Shown here in pieces: positions 11,009-22,369 of a stretch of 64,000 nucleotides of DNA. Made by a program: the position numbers and the translations under genes. Numbering within the stretch: the first letter of the stretch is position 1; every line of letters starts with the position of its first letter. The DNA is from Hypoxylon rubiginosum (lineage: Eukaryota; Ascomycota; Sordariomycetes; Xylariales; Hypoxylaceae): assembly GCA_902806565.1 (NCBI GenBank), contig CADCXA010000062.1, forward strand, positions 186,001-250,000, read 5' to 3'. Under the pieces are notes generated by a model. The model saw only the letters and a program-made list of their open reading frames with translations, was not told the DNA's origin and searched no databases.

Positions 11009-12587
11009 TTTGAAGTAGATATTCTTTTCACTCTCTTCACCGACTGCACCTGGAAGAAGATTGTGGTCATGTTCTTTAATGCATAGGGGATTGACGAGTC
11101 ATGTTGAAATTTAATCGATGACGAGTAAGTGTTATAAGGCTGTCGTTGTCCTAGCACCTGTTCGTTCGTGGCCTAAGAAGGGCCTAGAACCTCATGAATC
11201 TTAATACACAAGCACTTTATTTATCCTCAATTAAATTGAGCCATATAAGGCCTGAATTGTATTACGTGTATCTGATAACCGCGATGTCTTAAACCGCACC
11301 GCCCATGACACAATGTCTCGTACTATGGTCGATCACAATAGGCTCGGTCCTTCTAGTGGCCCCGATGCCTCTAAGGTGGCGTGTAAGATCACACCTAACG
11401 CAGAGATCCTCTGCGGTTTGAACTCGGGGGACGACGGAATGGGCAAAACATACAGCTCAAGAAGCTTGGGAGTTCAGCCATCCAGCAATACCGGCCTCCT
11501 CGTAGCATGTCGATCGCGCAGCTGATTTATTTCTGCATTGCCACTGTAGACAGAGGCGAGCTCTCCGGTTTTGTGAGTCCGTCGACGGGTGCCTACGTTC
11601 GGCTTGAACATGACCCACTCGGACCGCTGCACCGTGAACGTCAACTGTCTGATAAGCAAGGGATGAGATTCATATTCTAAAAAGAAAAGAAGAGGCTAAG
11701 ATGACCATTTTCCTTTTTTTAGGTTTCTTCCACGTTCTATGTTCGAGCAAGCAATACGCAAGTTCGTCCATTCTGTTGCCCATAGCTATGGCATCTCTCA
11801 ACCCCTATTTCTACCATGAGAGACCTGGACTCCGTTGCCCAGCGCCCATAACTCCTTATCATCACATAATACCACCGAAATAGGAACCGTGTTATGGAAA
11901 AATAGCGAAAAGAGAACCGAGTAATATTATATTAATTGGAAGAACCGAAAGCATCAGCCGAGGAAATCAAGTGCCCCGGCGACTCCGTCCTCCTGCATCT
12001 CGTGATACCTAGAAGCAGCGCAGACTTACCTCGGGATGGAAGCAAACGAGGCAATGTGGATTGCGCAAAACTCCGACTTAGGTTGATTCAGGTAGTACAA
12101 GCATATACGAGATTCAAAGCCATCAAAACTCGCGCTTAACTTGCTCGAATCGCCGACAAAGCCCGCTGCTGCAAACTTTTCCATTCACCACCGTGATTCA
12201 GCCTGGATTCTCAAATGAGTAGGACGTGGAGCATCAAACGTTTGCCTCACGACCCTTGCGACGACGAGAGCTTAATTGTTGGCGGATTTGCTGTATTTGG
12301 CATTGTGTTTGTGACATCACAACCCCCGTAGTCGGCGAACGCAATCCAAGTTGCTGGCATCCTCGAAATCTATATAAAGCGTAAGTTGGCCAGGCCATTG
12401 ATCATATTCCTACTCACAATCTATAAACTGGACAGCCAACTCATTTCGAACTCCTCCATAACACATCCAACTTCTCTCCATTGATTGCGATCGTTACGAT
12501 TTCAGTACGTACCAGGTAGATATTCAACAACTCGTAGTGCGACTGAAGCATGTTTCAATTAACAGGCTTGGAGACAGGATAAACACG
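11009..12587. other. Intergenic region between divergent genes
   Basis: No convincing gene. Short frames at 11313-11525 and 11474-11659 overlap on opposite strands and lack protein features. The 3' end carries the promoter and leader of the secreted-protein gene. A possible leader intron (GTACGT at about 12504 to AACAG near 12563) would remove the upstream ATG-like codons. Confidence 0.45.
12371..12379 (+). promoter_or_regulatory. TATA-box candidate of the small secreted protein gene
   Basis: TATATAAAG lies 217 bases upstream of the ATG at 12588, followed by a CA/CT-rich stretch typical of fungal transcription start regions. Confidence 0.45.
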
Positions 12588-12950
12588 ATGCACTTCTCGA
12601 GCGTTATCAAGTTCGCCACCATGGCGGCCCCGATCTTCCTCCAATCGGTATCGGGATGGTCGTTCACCGCGTACGACGCCGAAGGCTGCGTCAACGGGAC
12701 GAGTGCAACATCGGACACGGTAGCAAGGTCCGGCAACGTCGCGTGCGACCCCGTTCCCCATGCCGATCTGCACAAGTCGATCAAGGGCGGGATTCCCGCC
12801 GACAGCAAGTGCCGGGTCGATTTCTTCCCTTACGAAGGCTGCGAAGACCGAGTCGCGTTTAGTCTGACGCAGGACGGCGCCACGACTTGCTACTCGATCG
12901 CGGACTTCCTTAGTCCGCTGGCGTATTATAGGGCCACCGACTGCGCTTGA
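12588..12950 (+). CDS. Small secreted cysteine-rich protein, effector candidate
   Basis: Single exon, 120 aa. The ATG at 12588 was preferred to an in-frame codon 17 residues upstream because it starts a signal peptide (HFSSVIKFATMAAPIFLQSV, cleavage around residue 22-24). The mature chain of roughly 97 residues has six cysteines at 34, 53, 75, 85, 101 and 119, enough for three disulfides. It opens with WSFTAYDAEGC. No known domain is recognised. Size, secretion and even Cys number match plant-pathogen or antagonist effector candidates. The same properties fit a secreted antimicrobial or toxin-like peptide or a structural surface protein, and the sequence does not choose between them. A TATA box and compact leader suggest a strongly regulated gene. 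Confidence 0.78.
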   Translation: MHFSSVIKFATMAAPIFLQSVSGWSFTAYDAEGCVNGTSATSDTVARSGNVACDPVPHADLHKSIKGGIPADSKCRVDFFPYEGCEDRVAFSLTQDGATTCYSIADFLSPLAYYRATDCA

Positions 12951-13548
12951 GTCAGGGGGAAGACCAAATAAAGATGCGGGAGTGAACGCGGGGGACCGGG
13001 GGTGGACGGAGGACTTTGGGAGATTAATAGGGGTACTTCTCCAGGTGGCCGGGTGCGCAACAACGGAATTTAACTGCGACTACGGATTACGTCATCAGTT
13101 GCATTCGTACCTAAGCCAGTAGAGAGATATCTACTGCATGTTTTTTGATATTTTAAATGCGTAGCCTTTTACAATACAATAAGTTTTTGAGACGCTTGCC
13201 GCTCCTATGTTATTCGTGTGTGTTTTGCAAGTGTAGACGCCTAACCTACAAGTAAGTATGCGGTCTTCTTCATGTCATTAGCGAGTAAGGGTTACAAGCG
13301 TGAGGTCATTTAGGGGGGCGTTTCAGGGGCTCATCCCTGCACTAACAGAGCTATGACCCCCGAAACTGGACCCCTGGACCCCTGGACCCTTGAGATAAAT
13401 TCGTCGACGGAATTTTCGGATTCACGACGCGCTAAAACGCGCATGCTGTCAGTAAGCAAACGTAAATACTTCGAGAATAGGCATTGCATGCTAGATTATT
13501 TTCTATATTTTACATATTCTAATCTTTGAACACTCATATTCAGCAGAA
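12951..13548. other. Intergenic region with a short tandem repeat
   Basis: The only structure seen is three perfect copies of the 8-mer CTGGACCC at 13366-13389, preceded by a related GACCCC. The rest is promoter space of the next gene. Confidence 0.5.
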
Positions 13549-15065
13549 ATGGATCTTAGAGCCGAGGACGATAGCATTTGGTCTCGCATTAGAGCCGAAG
13601 AAGATGCTCGAGAGGTGAGAGCGCAATACACAACCTTTCTACACCATTAGTATTACCAAGCTTACTGGGTACTCTCAGGCGAGGGTCAAGAACGAACTAA
13701 TCACGAAATTGAAAGCAAATGGCTTGCTCTCGGACAAGCAGATGGATCAGTTCGAACGCGAATTCGTCCGTCGCGAGGACAAGAAACAATCCTTACAGAG
13801 TACTCGCCAACGACAACTTGAGATGAACAAAAAGTATAAGATGTCCTTATACCACTTTATTCCGCGAGTCGTGGAGCACATTGTGAATCACGCCCCCAAA
13901 GACTGTTGCGTTCAAATTTACGAAGATGTAGTATCCGTCATACCAAGTCATTCGAAGGGGTCAGCGACGGACGCTGTCAGCCTACATGAAACCCCGGAGA
14001 CGCCATTTTCCGTGTGTAGAACTGTATGACCATTGAAACCATACCATTAACATCGAACCTCAAATACTAATTCTCTTTTAGTCACGACGTGGGTCTGCGA
14101 AATCCAATGCTGAGCTGATTGATATTCTCGCCTCAACAGCCAACCTAGAAAACCAGGAAGCAGTTAGCATTCGCGGCCAGATCACATTCGCCGACTCAAT
14201 CGACGCCAGTGGTACGTCTGGCATATTGAATCTTAAGGCTGGCCTTGTCAGTGGTGGTCGACTTGGTCGTGATCACATGCTCGCCGACGTACCCAATCAT
14301 TATGTTCGAGATCGTCTGATGAATTACATCCTCACGATGCTCGATGAAGACCGACGAGAGGAAGCACAGAAGGCTGTCTTCTCTGACCTTAGTGCCGCTG
14401 AACTTGAGCAATACTCCGCCATCATCTGGCAGAAACAGAGGGATATGGAACTCGAGGAACAGGCGGAATGGGACAAGGCTCGCCAGGCCATAATCAAGAG
14501 AGAGGCCCAGGAAGCCACCATAGCGGCCAACAAGGAACGGCAAGACACTCTAATCAACGAAATCAACAACAGGAACATTGACCTTACACCAAAACCTGGC
14601 TTCGCCGTCCGTGACTACTACAAGGTGTACCCGATCTCTGGCTCGGTGGTCAAGCCGGGCATAGATAAACCAGGTCTCAATGGTGCTGCTGGAATGGTGC
14701 CCGAGGAACGTGACGTCGAGGTCGGCTATGATATCGATAGAGACTGCGATCAAATCCGGGCCATGATCGCACGCTTCCTCAAGGAGTCAGAGTGGTCGGG
14801 CAATCAGTTCCGCTGGGTTTTAGATCACGCTTCGCGGCCGCAGCTTAACACCTTCCTGGAGAAGACGGGCCCTTCGGCAGGCAAGCAGAGCAAGATCTTC
14901 CCCCTCGCCTGGGAGTTCTTTAAGAAGCGCGAGATGCTCGGTTACTCGTTGACGAACACTCCAAACGACGCCGGAGTCCTTCGGGAACGAGATGGCAATC
15001 GTAGGAAGCGCCCATGTGCCGGTGGAAAAGAGAATACCCGTGGGAAGCGTACGAGGAGAACGTGA
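13549..15065 (+). CDS. Uncharacterised nuclear-type protein with C-terminal DUF7726-like domain
   Basis: Exons 13549-13614, 13679-14023 and 14082-15065, phase 0 introns, 464 aa. The N-terminal third is charged and helical (MDQFEREFVRREDKKQSLQS). The middle contains a coiled coil rich in Glu, Gln and Arg (residues about 210-270). Residues about 365-435, starting at CDQIRAMIARFLKE and ending WEFFKKREMLGYS, resemble a domain repeated in many ascomycete nuclear proteins that I remember as DUF7726; that name is from memory and not checked. The C-terminus has two basic clusters, RRKRP and GKRTRRT, that would serve as a nuclear localisation signal. Function unknown; a DNA- or chromatin-associated role is inferred only from the basic tail. 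Confidence 0.75.
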
Positions 15066-15333
15066 CCGAGACTGGCTAGAAAAAGCCCTGCGGAGGATTA
15101 ACGCTCCTCATTTCCACGTCGGCCATGATCATAATGTGTTACCTACAACTTATACGAGATTGACAGCAAGGTAATTATTTGGTTAGGACTTTATCAAATT
15201 GTTATTTTCCCTTTTACAGACTCGCAGACTCGCAACCCATGGTCTTGTTCACTCTGGCTTCTCTACTTCCAATCTCTATCCGTAGGCCATGGGAGCCGCA
15301 AAGTACTTGATAAGTGTCCTGAGCAACTGTCGC

Positions 15334-16322
15334 TCAAGCGGGCGGCTTAACATCTGTGCTTCTAGCCACGTCTTCCCATTCTTCGCAAATCTTCAATGTC
15401 TCCTCGCATTTGGTTTTAACAATATCCCATCCGTCACTTCCGAGCGGTACCCGCAACGGCACCGTTTTCCCCGCCGCCATGCCTGTTCCCTTCACCAGTT
15501 CGATCATGCGATCAACCGCCTTATCAGGGTCGCCAGGCTCATTGTCTATCGTGCTAGCTATGTGCGCCTTTGCGCCGGCATGGAACTGGGCGTACTCAGG
15601 GGTATCTTTGTCTCTCACCGTGAAGTTGACGTTGCGAAATGCGCGGGTGCCGAAGTACCCTGGTTCTACGAGGAGAACCTTGATGCCCGGCGCCATGAAG
15701 GCGAGTTCCTTGGAGAGGCACTCGACCATTGCTGGAAATATTTCAGTACCATTCGTCGGCTGCTTTAATCAATACGCTGGTATTAACGTACCCTCGAGAG
15801 CAAACTTCGTCGAACAGTAGCCTGTAGCGCTAGGGTCGCCGCGCCACCCCGCCTGGGAGCTAACGTAGCACAGCGTGCCCTTCCCCTTCGCTCTCATCAT
15901 GGGGAGAACCGCTTGAGTAACATGGAAAGGACCGAAGAAGTTGGTCCTCATGGCATCTTCCATCTCTTGCGTGCTATTGGCCGTAAGGTTAACCCATGAC
16001 CACTCTCAATAGAATCCATCTTCTAGACAACTCACGTCAACGCCTCAAGAGCCCCGCTCAGGATATAGCCGGCGTTGTTGACCACAACATCGATACCGCC
16101 GGGATACAAGCTCCACGCCTCCTCTATCTTCGCCTTGATGACCTCGAATGGCATGGAGACGTCGAGGCCGAGGATCGACGCGCCAGTGTCTTTGAGATGG
16201 GCCAGCTTCACGTCGGCGGAGCGACCCGTCGCGATGACGTTATCCCCAGCGGCCCGAAGCTTTCGGACAAAGAGCTCGCCGAAGCCGCTAGAGCAGCCGG
16301 TGATCAACCAGGTTTGAGGCAT
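15334..16322 (-). CDS. Classical short-chain dehydrogenase/reductase, three exons
   Basis: Minus-strand exons 16322-16036, 15973-15792 and 15731-15334 give 288 aa. The start at MPQTWLITG puts the Rossmann motif TGCSSGFG at residues 8-15; the frame runs 20 codons further upstream but those residues are not SDR-like. NNAG follows in VVVNNAGY. The catalytic residues are Ser135, Tyr148 and Lys152 (GYCSTK), with family spacing. LVEPGYFGTRAF matches the P-G motif after the active site. It should be a cytosolic NAD(P)-dependent oxidoreductase acting on a carbonyl or hydroxyl compound, closest in style to retinol-dehydrogenase-like fungal SDRs. Substrate unknown. No neighbour suggests a shared pathway. 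Confidence 0.92.
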
Positions 16323-17407
16323 CTCAACTAAGTAAATCGGTAGATAATTATACGATCTAGTGAAGAAGGAACGCAGTAACAAAGAACGGTTTTATATAAG
16401 CTAACGTTGTGACACCTCAATTAGTAATAGAGCATCTTACTATCTAGCTCAGCCTCTTGTTAGCTCGAGTCGATCAGCTGCCAGAATTACAAGGATGGAG
16501 CCCCATAAAGCGTAATGCCCTTGCATATCAGATCCTTAAATAGTAGGCGACTCGTCTGCTTGTAAGACTTCGGCCCACTCTCCCGGTGCACTAGACCAGC
16601 TTCCAGCTCACTCGGCCAATAGCCTTATGTCTACACTTGGCGGTGTAAACGACTACGCCGTCTCACTACACGGCGGCGAGTAATGGGCATGACCTTTACG
16701 CCGTTTAGTTTCGGACGATGTGATCAGTTCGACGAGTATTTTTAGCCCTATAACGAAATTATATCCGAACCGGCTTAACTTTGGGAACGACTTTCAGACG
16801 CGGCGCCGTGTGTTAAAGCGGATAATGGTAAAGACTGAGCCATCAATATGCCAGTGGGTATACCCCATTTCAACATCAAGAGAGTAGAGCCATCGTCATT
16901 CATGTATATGGGAAGTACCCACCCAAGGCTCAATTAATATGAGGTGTGATTCTGAGTTCTCGCATTATCAATTTAGCATCCATCACTTGGAATTCACACC
17001 AAGAATAGGAACTTTGGAGAATTTCTGGAGGTCCGTTTTAAAAACAACAGCGCATCTAGATTTAGATCTTTAAAACGATATTAAATGACCAAGGTGAAAA
17101 AAGGAGAACCTATTCTTAAACAGGAGAAAATGAGGTTTAAGAAGGCTTACTACAATAAGAAACAAAGCGTAGGAATGAAAGAAGCCACTTTAGACCAATT
17201 CACTCTTTGCTTGTTGCGTGAAACAATTTCTCTCTTTCAGGAAACCTAAGAAAACAATGGGATTCGAAAATCAATATATTGTATCAGATCGACCGATGTT
17301 TTTTTCGTCTAGAAGTTATGCATGAACCACTGCAAATCTCGGACATCATTCATTTCATTCTCACATAGTAAACCAAAGAAATCTCTTAAGCACTCAATCA
17401 AACCAAC
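16323..17407. other. Intergenic region upstream of two divergent genes
   Basis: No gene. Some stretches are AT-rich and show TA-rich decay. The end holds a leader rich in AAACCAA-type sequence before the next ATG. Confidence 0.45.
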
Positions 17408-17944
17408 ATGACAACCAGCAAAGAAACACGCCCGACGCCTCAGTCGCTCCCAAGACTGAAGATCCCGGCAGGTCTGTACGAGCAAGAGCCGGAAGAAATA
17501 ACGGTGAGCCGCGCAGGAGACTTCCTAAAATACTGCCAGCAGCACAAGCGAGCACCCATCACGCGACTCCCTTCCTTTCCCCGAACTAATTCGGGCTTGG
17601 ACGCCAACTCCGGCGGGAAGCGGAGCAGGAGCGAGAATATTGCTGCCAGTTCCGAAACCTGCGTCGACAGCCCCGCCGATCCATACACGCTCGCCTTCAC
17701 GGCCAACGAGTGGGACGACCTGGACGCGAAGGAGGCGGAGCTGAAGGAGGTCAAGAGGCAGCACGAGGATAAGTACACGGAGCTGCTGGCCTTCGGCAAC
17801 GACCGCAACGCCATCCAGCAGTGCAGGCAGCTGCGGCTGACCCGGGAGCGGCTCAACCTCGAGATCGCGACGATCCTGAAGCGGAGGGACATCCGGAGGA
17901 AGTTTCGGAAAGACTTTAACGACCTCGGGATGGAGGGTTGGTGA
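17408..17944 (+). CDS. Uncharacterised basic coiled-coil protein
   Basis: Single exon, 178 aa. The N-terminus is Pro-rich (RPTPQSLPRLKIPAGLYEQE). A basic linker GGKRSRSE lies near residue 70. Residues 105-170 form a strongly charged coiled coil containing ERLNLEIATILKRRDIRRKF. The leader has an A-rich context at the ATG. No family recognised. Together with the disordered protein next door it may be a lineage-specific nuclear protein; no sequence similarity between the two was seen. Confidence 0.65.
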   Translation: MTTSKETRPTPQSLPRLKIPAGLYEQEPEEITVSRAGDFLKYCQQHKRAPITRLPSFPRTNSGLDANSGGKRSRSENIAASSETCVDSPADPYTLAFTANEWDDLDAKEAELKEVKRQHEDKYTELLAFGNDRNAIQQCRQLRLTRERLNLEIATILKRRDIRRKFRKDFNDLGMEGW

Positions 17945-18776
17945 GCCGCGCTGCTGCTGCTTACCTAAGTACCTAGGTAGGTAGGTGGGTAAGTCTAAGA
18001 GTATAATGAATTACATGGTAGGCAGGATGAATTCTTTGCAATGATTCTAGTACTTTGGATGATGGTCAGTGGCATAAAGGGGCTGCCGACTGTTCCTGGT
18101 AGGTTAGGAAAAAGGTCTCTGTTCTAAGTTGATACAATGGGCGTTTAGCATAATGGATTATAGAAAGCGAAATAGCTTAATTGAAAGTTGTCTTTGTTAT
18201 TCCTAATTTGAAAGACTTTGTTTAGTAGTTGGTTTCCTAAAACGTGAGTGTGAATAGGAGATAGGTACCTAGGTACCTTTGTAGCCACCTAGTCTGCAGC
18301 GTCCTCTTCCATTGTCATTTGGTCTTAGGAGTAAAGATTTCATAATTAAACCAACTCATGAGAAGGTATATTTCCGAGTCACCGGTCCCGAGACACGTTG
18401 AAATCTCTCAAGTATCCCGCCTAAGAGAATAATTACTAGCGAACTCACATTGTTGCGGAACGGTGCCTCAGTTTGGGAATGACAAAGAAACACAATCCGA
18501 TTGTTTTGTATACATGTACGATCTCGAACCATCCTGCTGATATTTGTTGTTCGGAAACGAAGACTGTTCACCAAATCTATAAAAATACGGGACGCCTCTG
18601 CGCATCATTAACTTTTCTGGAAATCATCAGACACACGATCGATCCCTAGTAAGTCTTTCAACACCACGAATCTCATACTAGCACATCTGAGTTGACATCA
18701 ATTTTACAATACTGATCTATTCTACCAACAAAACCCCCAACTTTTCGACGTCTTTTTTTTAAGAACCTTAAACGCA
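17945..18776. other. Intergenic region with CCTAGGTA palindromic repeats
   Basis: Contains TACCTAGGTA-type motifs at 17962-17992 and again near 18264-18280 (AGGTACCTAGGTACCT). These are the same motif seen at 51405-51422. Otherwise no feature. Confidence 0.55.
17962..17992. repeat. TACCTAGGTAGG palindromic microsatellite
   Basis: Runs of TACCTA and TAGGTA form overlapping palindromes just after the stop codon of the preceding gene. The motif recurs in several intergenic spaces of this window and may act as a 3' transcript hairpin or be a simple genomic repeat. Confidence 0.6.
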
Positions 18777-19727
18777 ATGTCGGACAAGAAGATTCGCAAG
18801 CCCATTCCCCGGAAGCCGGTACCTCCCTCGGAGAACACTCTCTTCATCGAGAGACTGTTTGAGAAGATGGAGCAGAAGTCGGTGCTGGAGCCAGAAGGGC
18901 TGCCGGATTGGAAATATGTCCAGTCCGAGAATCGCTCGTCGAAGAAGCGCGCGGCAACTCACGACAGCCGCCCCGACAGCCGCCCCGACACCGGGGATTC
19001 GCAGCAGTCCTCCCTCCGCAGGAGCAACGCCGTCCGCCGCAAAAGAGCTGCCACTTCTGCGGACATAGAAGAACCGCCTCGGCCCGCTAAGAAGGCCAGA
19101 AATTATAAGAGTGCTAGGGATACTGATACCAAGGACGCTACCGAGGATGTTCCTATGCCTAAGTGGATCGAAGATGGTCCTATGGGCAAAGCGCGGGCCC
19201 CGTGGGCTACGCCAAAGGACTTCATCCCCAGACGGGTTACGGAGCAAGACCTGACCTCCCTTAGTCCTCTAGATCGGTTGGTTCAGGACCCACAGAGCGC
19301 TTTCAGGCGTCGGGCAGCCACCGACGCTGATCCATTGCGGGAATCTTGGTTCCCCGGCGATGACGGCGTCTTCCCGCCCGCCCCTCGCCCTACTCTTAAG
19401 TCTGTACCATCGTCGCGCCCGATACTGATGACCAGAAGTACACACGCCGTCCGCCCTCCCCATTCGGCGATGCCCGGGTACTCGAGACCGGCGGGCGACC
19501 GCAGCTACACGGCGCCGTCGAGCCCGATGCAGCATCGGCGTCCTGTCCCGCGGCAGGACTATGCGCGGCGCCCGGTTAACACGCCCGCTCAGCGTAATCC
19601 TGCGGCGCGGCGTCCTACTGAACCGGTCCCGATGAGTCGGAAATTGGACGAGTTTCTCGCTGCTTCTCGTGCTCGTGCTATGGCCAACTCACGCTACCAG
19701 AAGCGAGAGAACCTCGATGACTATTAG
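18777..19727 (+). CDS. Uncharacterised disordered, arginine-rich protein
   Basis: Single exon, 316 aa. It starts MSDKKIRKPIPRKPVPPSE and has one plausible short helix (LFIERLFEKMEQKSVLE). An Asp-Ser-Arg-Pro direct repeat lies near residue 65 (DSRPDSRPD) with basic clusters RRKRAA and KKAR close by. The rest is Pro/Arg-rich with SSPMQHRRPVPRQDYARRP. The composition suggests a nuclear, nucleic-acid-associated or scaffold protein. No domain recognised. The ATG context and the long frame with biased composition support a real gene. Confidence 0.65.
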   Translation: MSDKKIRKPIPRKPVPPSENTLFIERLFEKMEQKSVLEPEGLPDWKYVQSENRSSKKRAATHDSRPDSRPDTGDSQQSSLRRSNAVRRKRAATSADIEEPPRPAKKARNYKSARDTDTKDATEDVPMPKWIEDGPMGKARAPWATPKDFIPRRVTEQDLTSLSPLDRLVQDPQSAFRRRAATDADPLRESWFPGDDGVFPPAPRPTLKSVPSSRPILMTRSTHAVRPPHSAMPGYSRPAGDRSYTAPSSPMQHRRPVPRQDYARRPVNTPAQRNPAARRPTEPVPMSRKLDEFLAASRARAMANSRYQKRENLDDY

Positions 19728-20185
19728 GAAACGGCGGTGTTAAGGACCATATACGTCACTTATGCCTAGCTCCAGGTAGGTATGAACACCGCGTATTAAT
19801 CTTGATTAAGGACTTAGGTTTCGCCGGGTCGCGATGAGCGAGCTGGCTTCGACGCATCGAGTAATTGAGGAGCTGCCACCGACACCAAGGCGAGTTTTCC
19901 TTGTTTTTATGTTTACCTCGCCTTGATTCGGGTAAGCCCAGCATCTACGCGCCATCGAGGACGGACGCTTATTCCCGATGTGAAGTTTCCCGAGATGGCG
20001 CGGCGTCGCTATCAATGTAAGATAGCACTTATGGAAAGACCCGCGACTAAGTAAGGTGTGTGTTTCTGAAGCCGCGTGATGTACGGTATGTTTCGAGATG
20101 TTTGGTAGAGCCCAGGAGGGCAGGATAGTAACTTGGTAGGTCTATATATGAAAATAAAAATAAAAATGTGTAAAACTTGACTTGA
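19728..20185. other. Intergenic region
   Basis: No gene seen. Opposite-strand short frames at 19756-20015 overlap in two registers and have no protein character. Confidence 0.4.
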
Positions 20186-20296
20186 TATTCCACCTATTGG
20201 ATCTGGAAGGACGAGAAGGAGCTCATCAAGTCCCTGGAAATGACGTACGACACAGTCGACAAGCATGCCCAGGCTAGCCGCGAGATGATAAGATAA
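20186..20296 (+). pseudogene. C-terminal gene fragment, family unknown
   Basis: An open stretch of 36 codons ends in a stop and reads like real protein (TYWIWKDEKELIKSLEM, then TVDKHAQASREMIR). It has no start codon and no continuation upstream, so it is read as the surviving 3' piece of a lost gene. Confidence 0.4.
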
Positions 20297-20785
20297 ACAT
20301 TAATCGTGCGCGAGGTTTGGTTGACTGATTGCGAGGTTTGGCTGATCGGAAGGTGGGCTTCAGTAGGAAGTCCGAGATAATTTACGACATCACGTAGATC
20401 GCTTGCGTTTGCGGCAAAGATCTTACGAGCTACCCTTTCTGCCGTTTCCGAGTATGATAGGGAATGAAGACGAATGGTTTTTTGTTTGCTGTGTCATTGT
20501 GAGGGTTTGTGTTGAGCGTAGCTCCTCATTGTGACGAGGTTCTTGACTTCCGAGACCCATACGTAGAAGTCCTCTGCTTCCTCTGCTTAGCCTGTGATGG
20601 TATTGACGATATCCTCGAGCGCCCCGGCCTGTTCGGATGCGCTCATAGGTATTCCTCTAGCTTTTCTAGAGGAAGGATGGGCACCGACATAGTGATCCAG
20701 TTCTGCTACTTTCTGTGTAGCCCTTATAGAGCCCTTTGTCTCTGCGGATATATGGTTGATTCATGTTGCGCCTTCGGGGACCTTG

Positions 20786-21018
20786 TGTCAGGACTTAGGA
20801 CAAACCTAAGCCCTTACTATCCGGGAGGTATCGTGACCCCTGAAATAGCGATATCGGGTGCTTATACCACCAGGGATATCGGAGGCGAAGTTCCCTTGCC
20901 TGATGGGCTTCTTTGTCCGTCATTCCTGTATATACGAAGACGCTCGTAGCTGTTAGGTTTATAGCTCCTCGTGGAACAACGTCTTAGTTACCCTCATCGC
21001 TTGGACGGTCTCGCGACA
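20786..21018 (+). pseudogene. Mutated duplicate of the HET gene exon-intron junction region
   Basis: This 233-bp segment aligns along its whole length, by eye at roughly 85-90 percent, with the reverse complement of 54560-54801 inside the HET gene. It includes the last 17 codons of exon 1, the complete intron and the start of exon 2 (LPSSLGRSRD here, LPLLLERSRD there). Most differences are transitions, and a 6-base deletion and an in-frame TAA break the exon. Similarity stops abruptly on both sides. Because the intron is retained, the copy arose at DNA level. A 146-codon frame covering part of it is not a functional gene. Confidence 0.75.
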
Positions 21019-22369
21019 CCTTGTTAGGATTCAGCAGCCAGCCTGAGACGGACTCTACTTCTACGTCCTCGGGTGACGTTCCAGAAGCTAGTAGGGCGTG
21101 TAAATCGCATGGTACCGGACTGTAGTACATGCATCCTAGGGATATGACTTCTTGACTTCGTTTGGACTGAGGATGAAGGTAGCACGAGCGAAGATACTTG
21201 GGCCACAAATGGTGCGGATGGAGTTTCCCGAGGCCACCGCCTGCGTGCGGTGTCGTTAATAGCCGTAGTGACGATGTCACTGTTGCTGTCGCAGTCTAAT
21301 CCCACTCCAGCGAAGCGTGTCGCTTACATCCCAATCGATGAAGGCGGCGACTGATTTCCTAGACCAGACTCGCTTAATTTGGTGAATGCTTTGTGACTTG
21401 TCAAACACTGAGCCTGCGTACTAAGAATAGCTGGCAGTGACGCACAAAGAGCGAGGTTACTCGAGCTCTAGAGGGTCAATCCGGCCCGGTCGACAAGCCC
21501 GGACTCATCACATGGTATCTTTGACCATGCTCGTGAATGACCCTATATGTAAAAGCCTTCGTATTACCGTGGTCACAGCAAATGGAATGAGTCACCCTCA
21601 GTGACTCGGCATTCCTGGAAAATCCCCCCGGCTATACAAGCAAAGACGCCCGGCGATATTGTGAAGCTCTGGGAAGGTTCTTGGGATGACACGTTCACGT
21701 TCGCGTATCTTGGCCCATGGATAGGACCATAAGACTATTGGTTTATGAGACTCGCGGGTTTTGTCCCTGCTCCCCAAAGGGACCCTGCGGTTTTGTGTAA
21801 CCTAGGGACCAAGACGTCTCTGGTGATCTAGTGGCCGTGATAAGGCTCTGCTCTGCGTTGAGGCCTTTCTATCAGCCCGAGTTAAGTTGCCGAGGGCAGA
21901 TACCAAAGTACAGTCATGTACATTGGAATCGCTCCATTTATATTGCTGTGCAATATGCAGTAATTATTTCCATCTCCAGGAAATAATGTTGACAGCTGAT
22001 AAAAAATAGAAGAAAAAAAGGTTCGTTGAGTGGTGTGTGAATATATATAAGTCAAATGTGAAATGTAAACTAATGATCGTTATGTTCTAAACGGTGACCA
22101 TTCTCATCACTCTCCACGTAAGGAGGGGTAGGCTGGAGTGTCATCTTCACTTCAGGCCGGTCCGAGTAACTTGAGTGAAGGGGCCGGCATGCATCTGTTA
22201 TCCGGATGCTTCGCTCGTCGCTCTGCCTCTTCGTCTTCGCTTCCTGGCATGTCCCTCTTGGTTCCTGCCTGACCCTGTGAAGCTACCATGTTGCAACACA
22301 CCATGATTCCTGTGAAGAATCGCTCGCGTCGTAACAGAGGAAAGCCTCTGCTGTGGTGACGTATATAGT
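21019..22369. other. Gene-poor region
   Basis: No intact gene. A few short frames occur on both strands around 21000-21300. No repeat ends were recognised. Confidence 0.45.

Noticed and set aside
20509..20949. 146-codon frame that could pass as a gene
   Set aside because: Its last third runs through intron sequence of the duplicated HET segment in a non-HET frame, so it is a chance frame over a relic.
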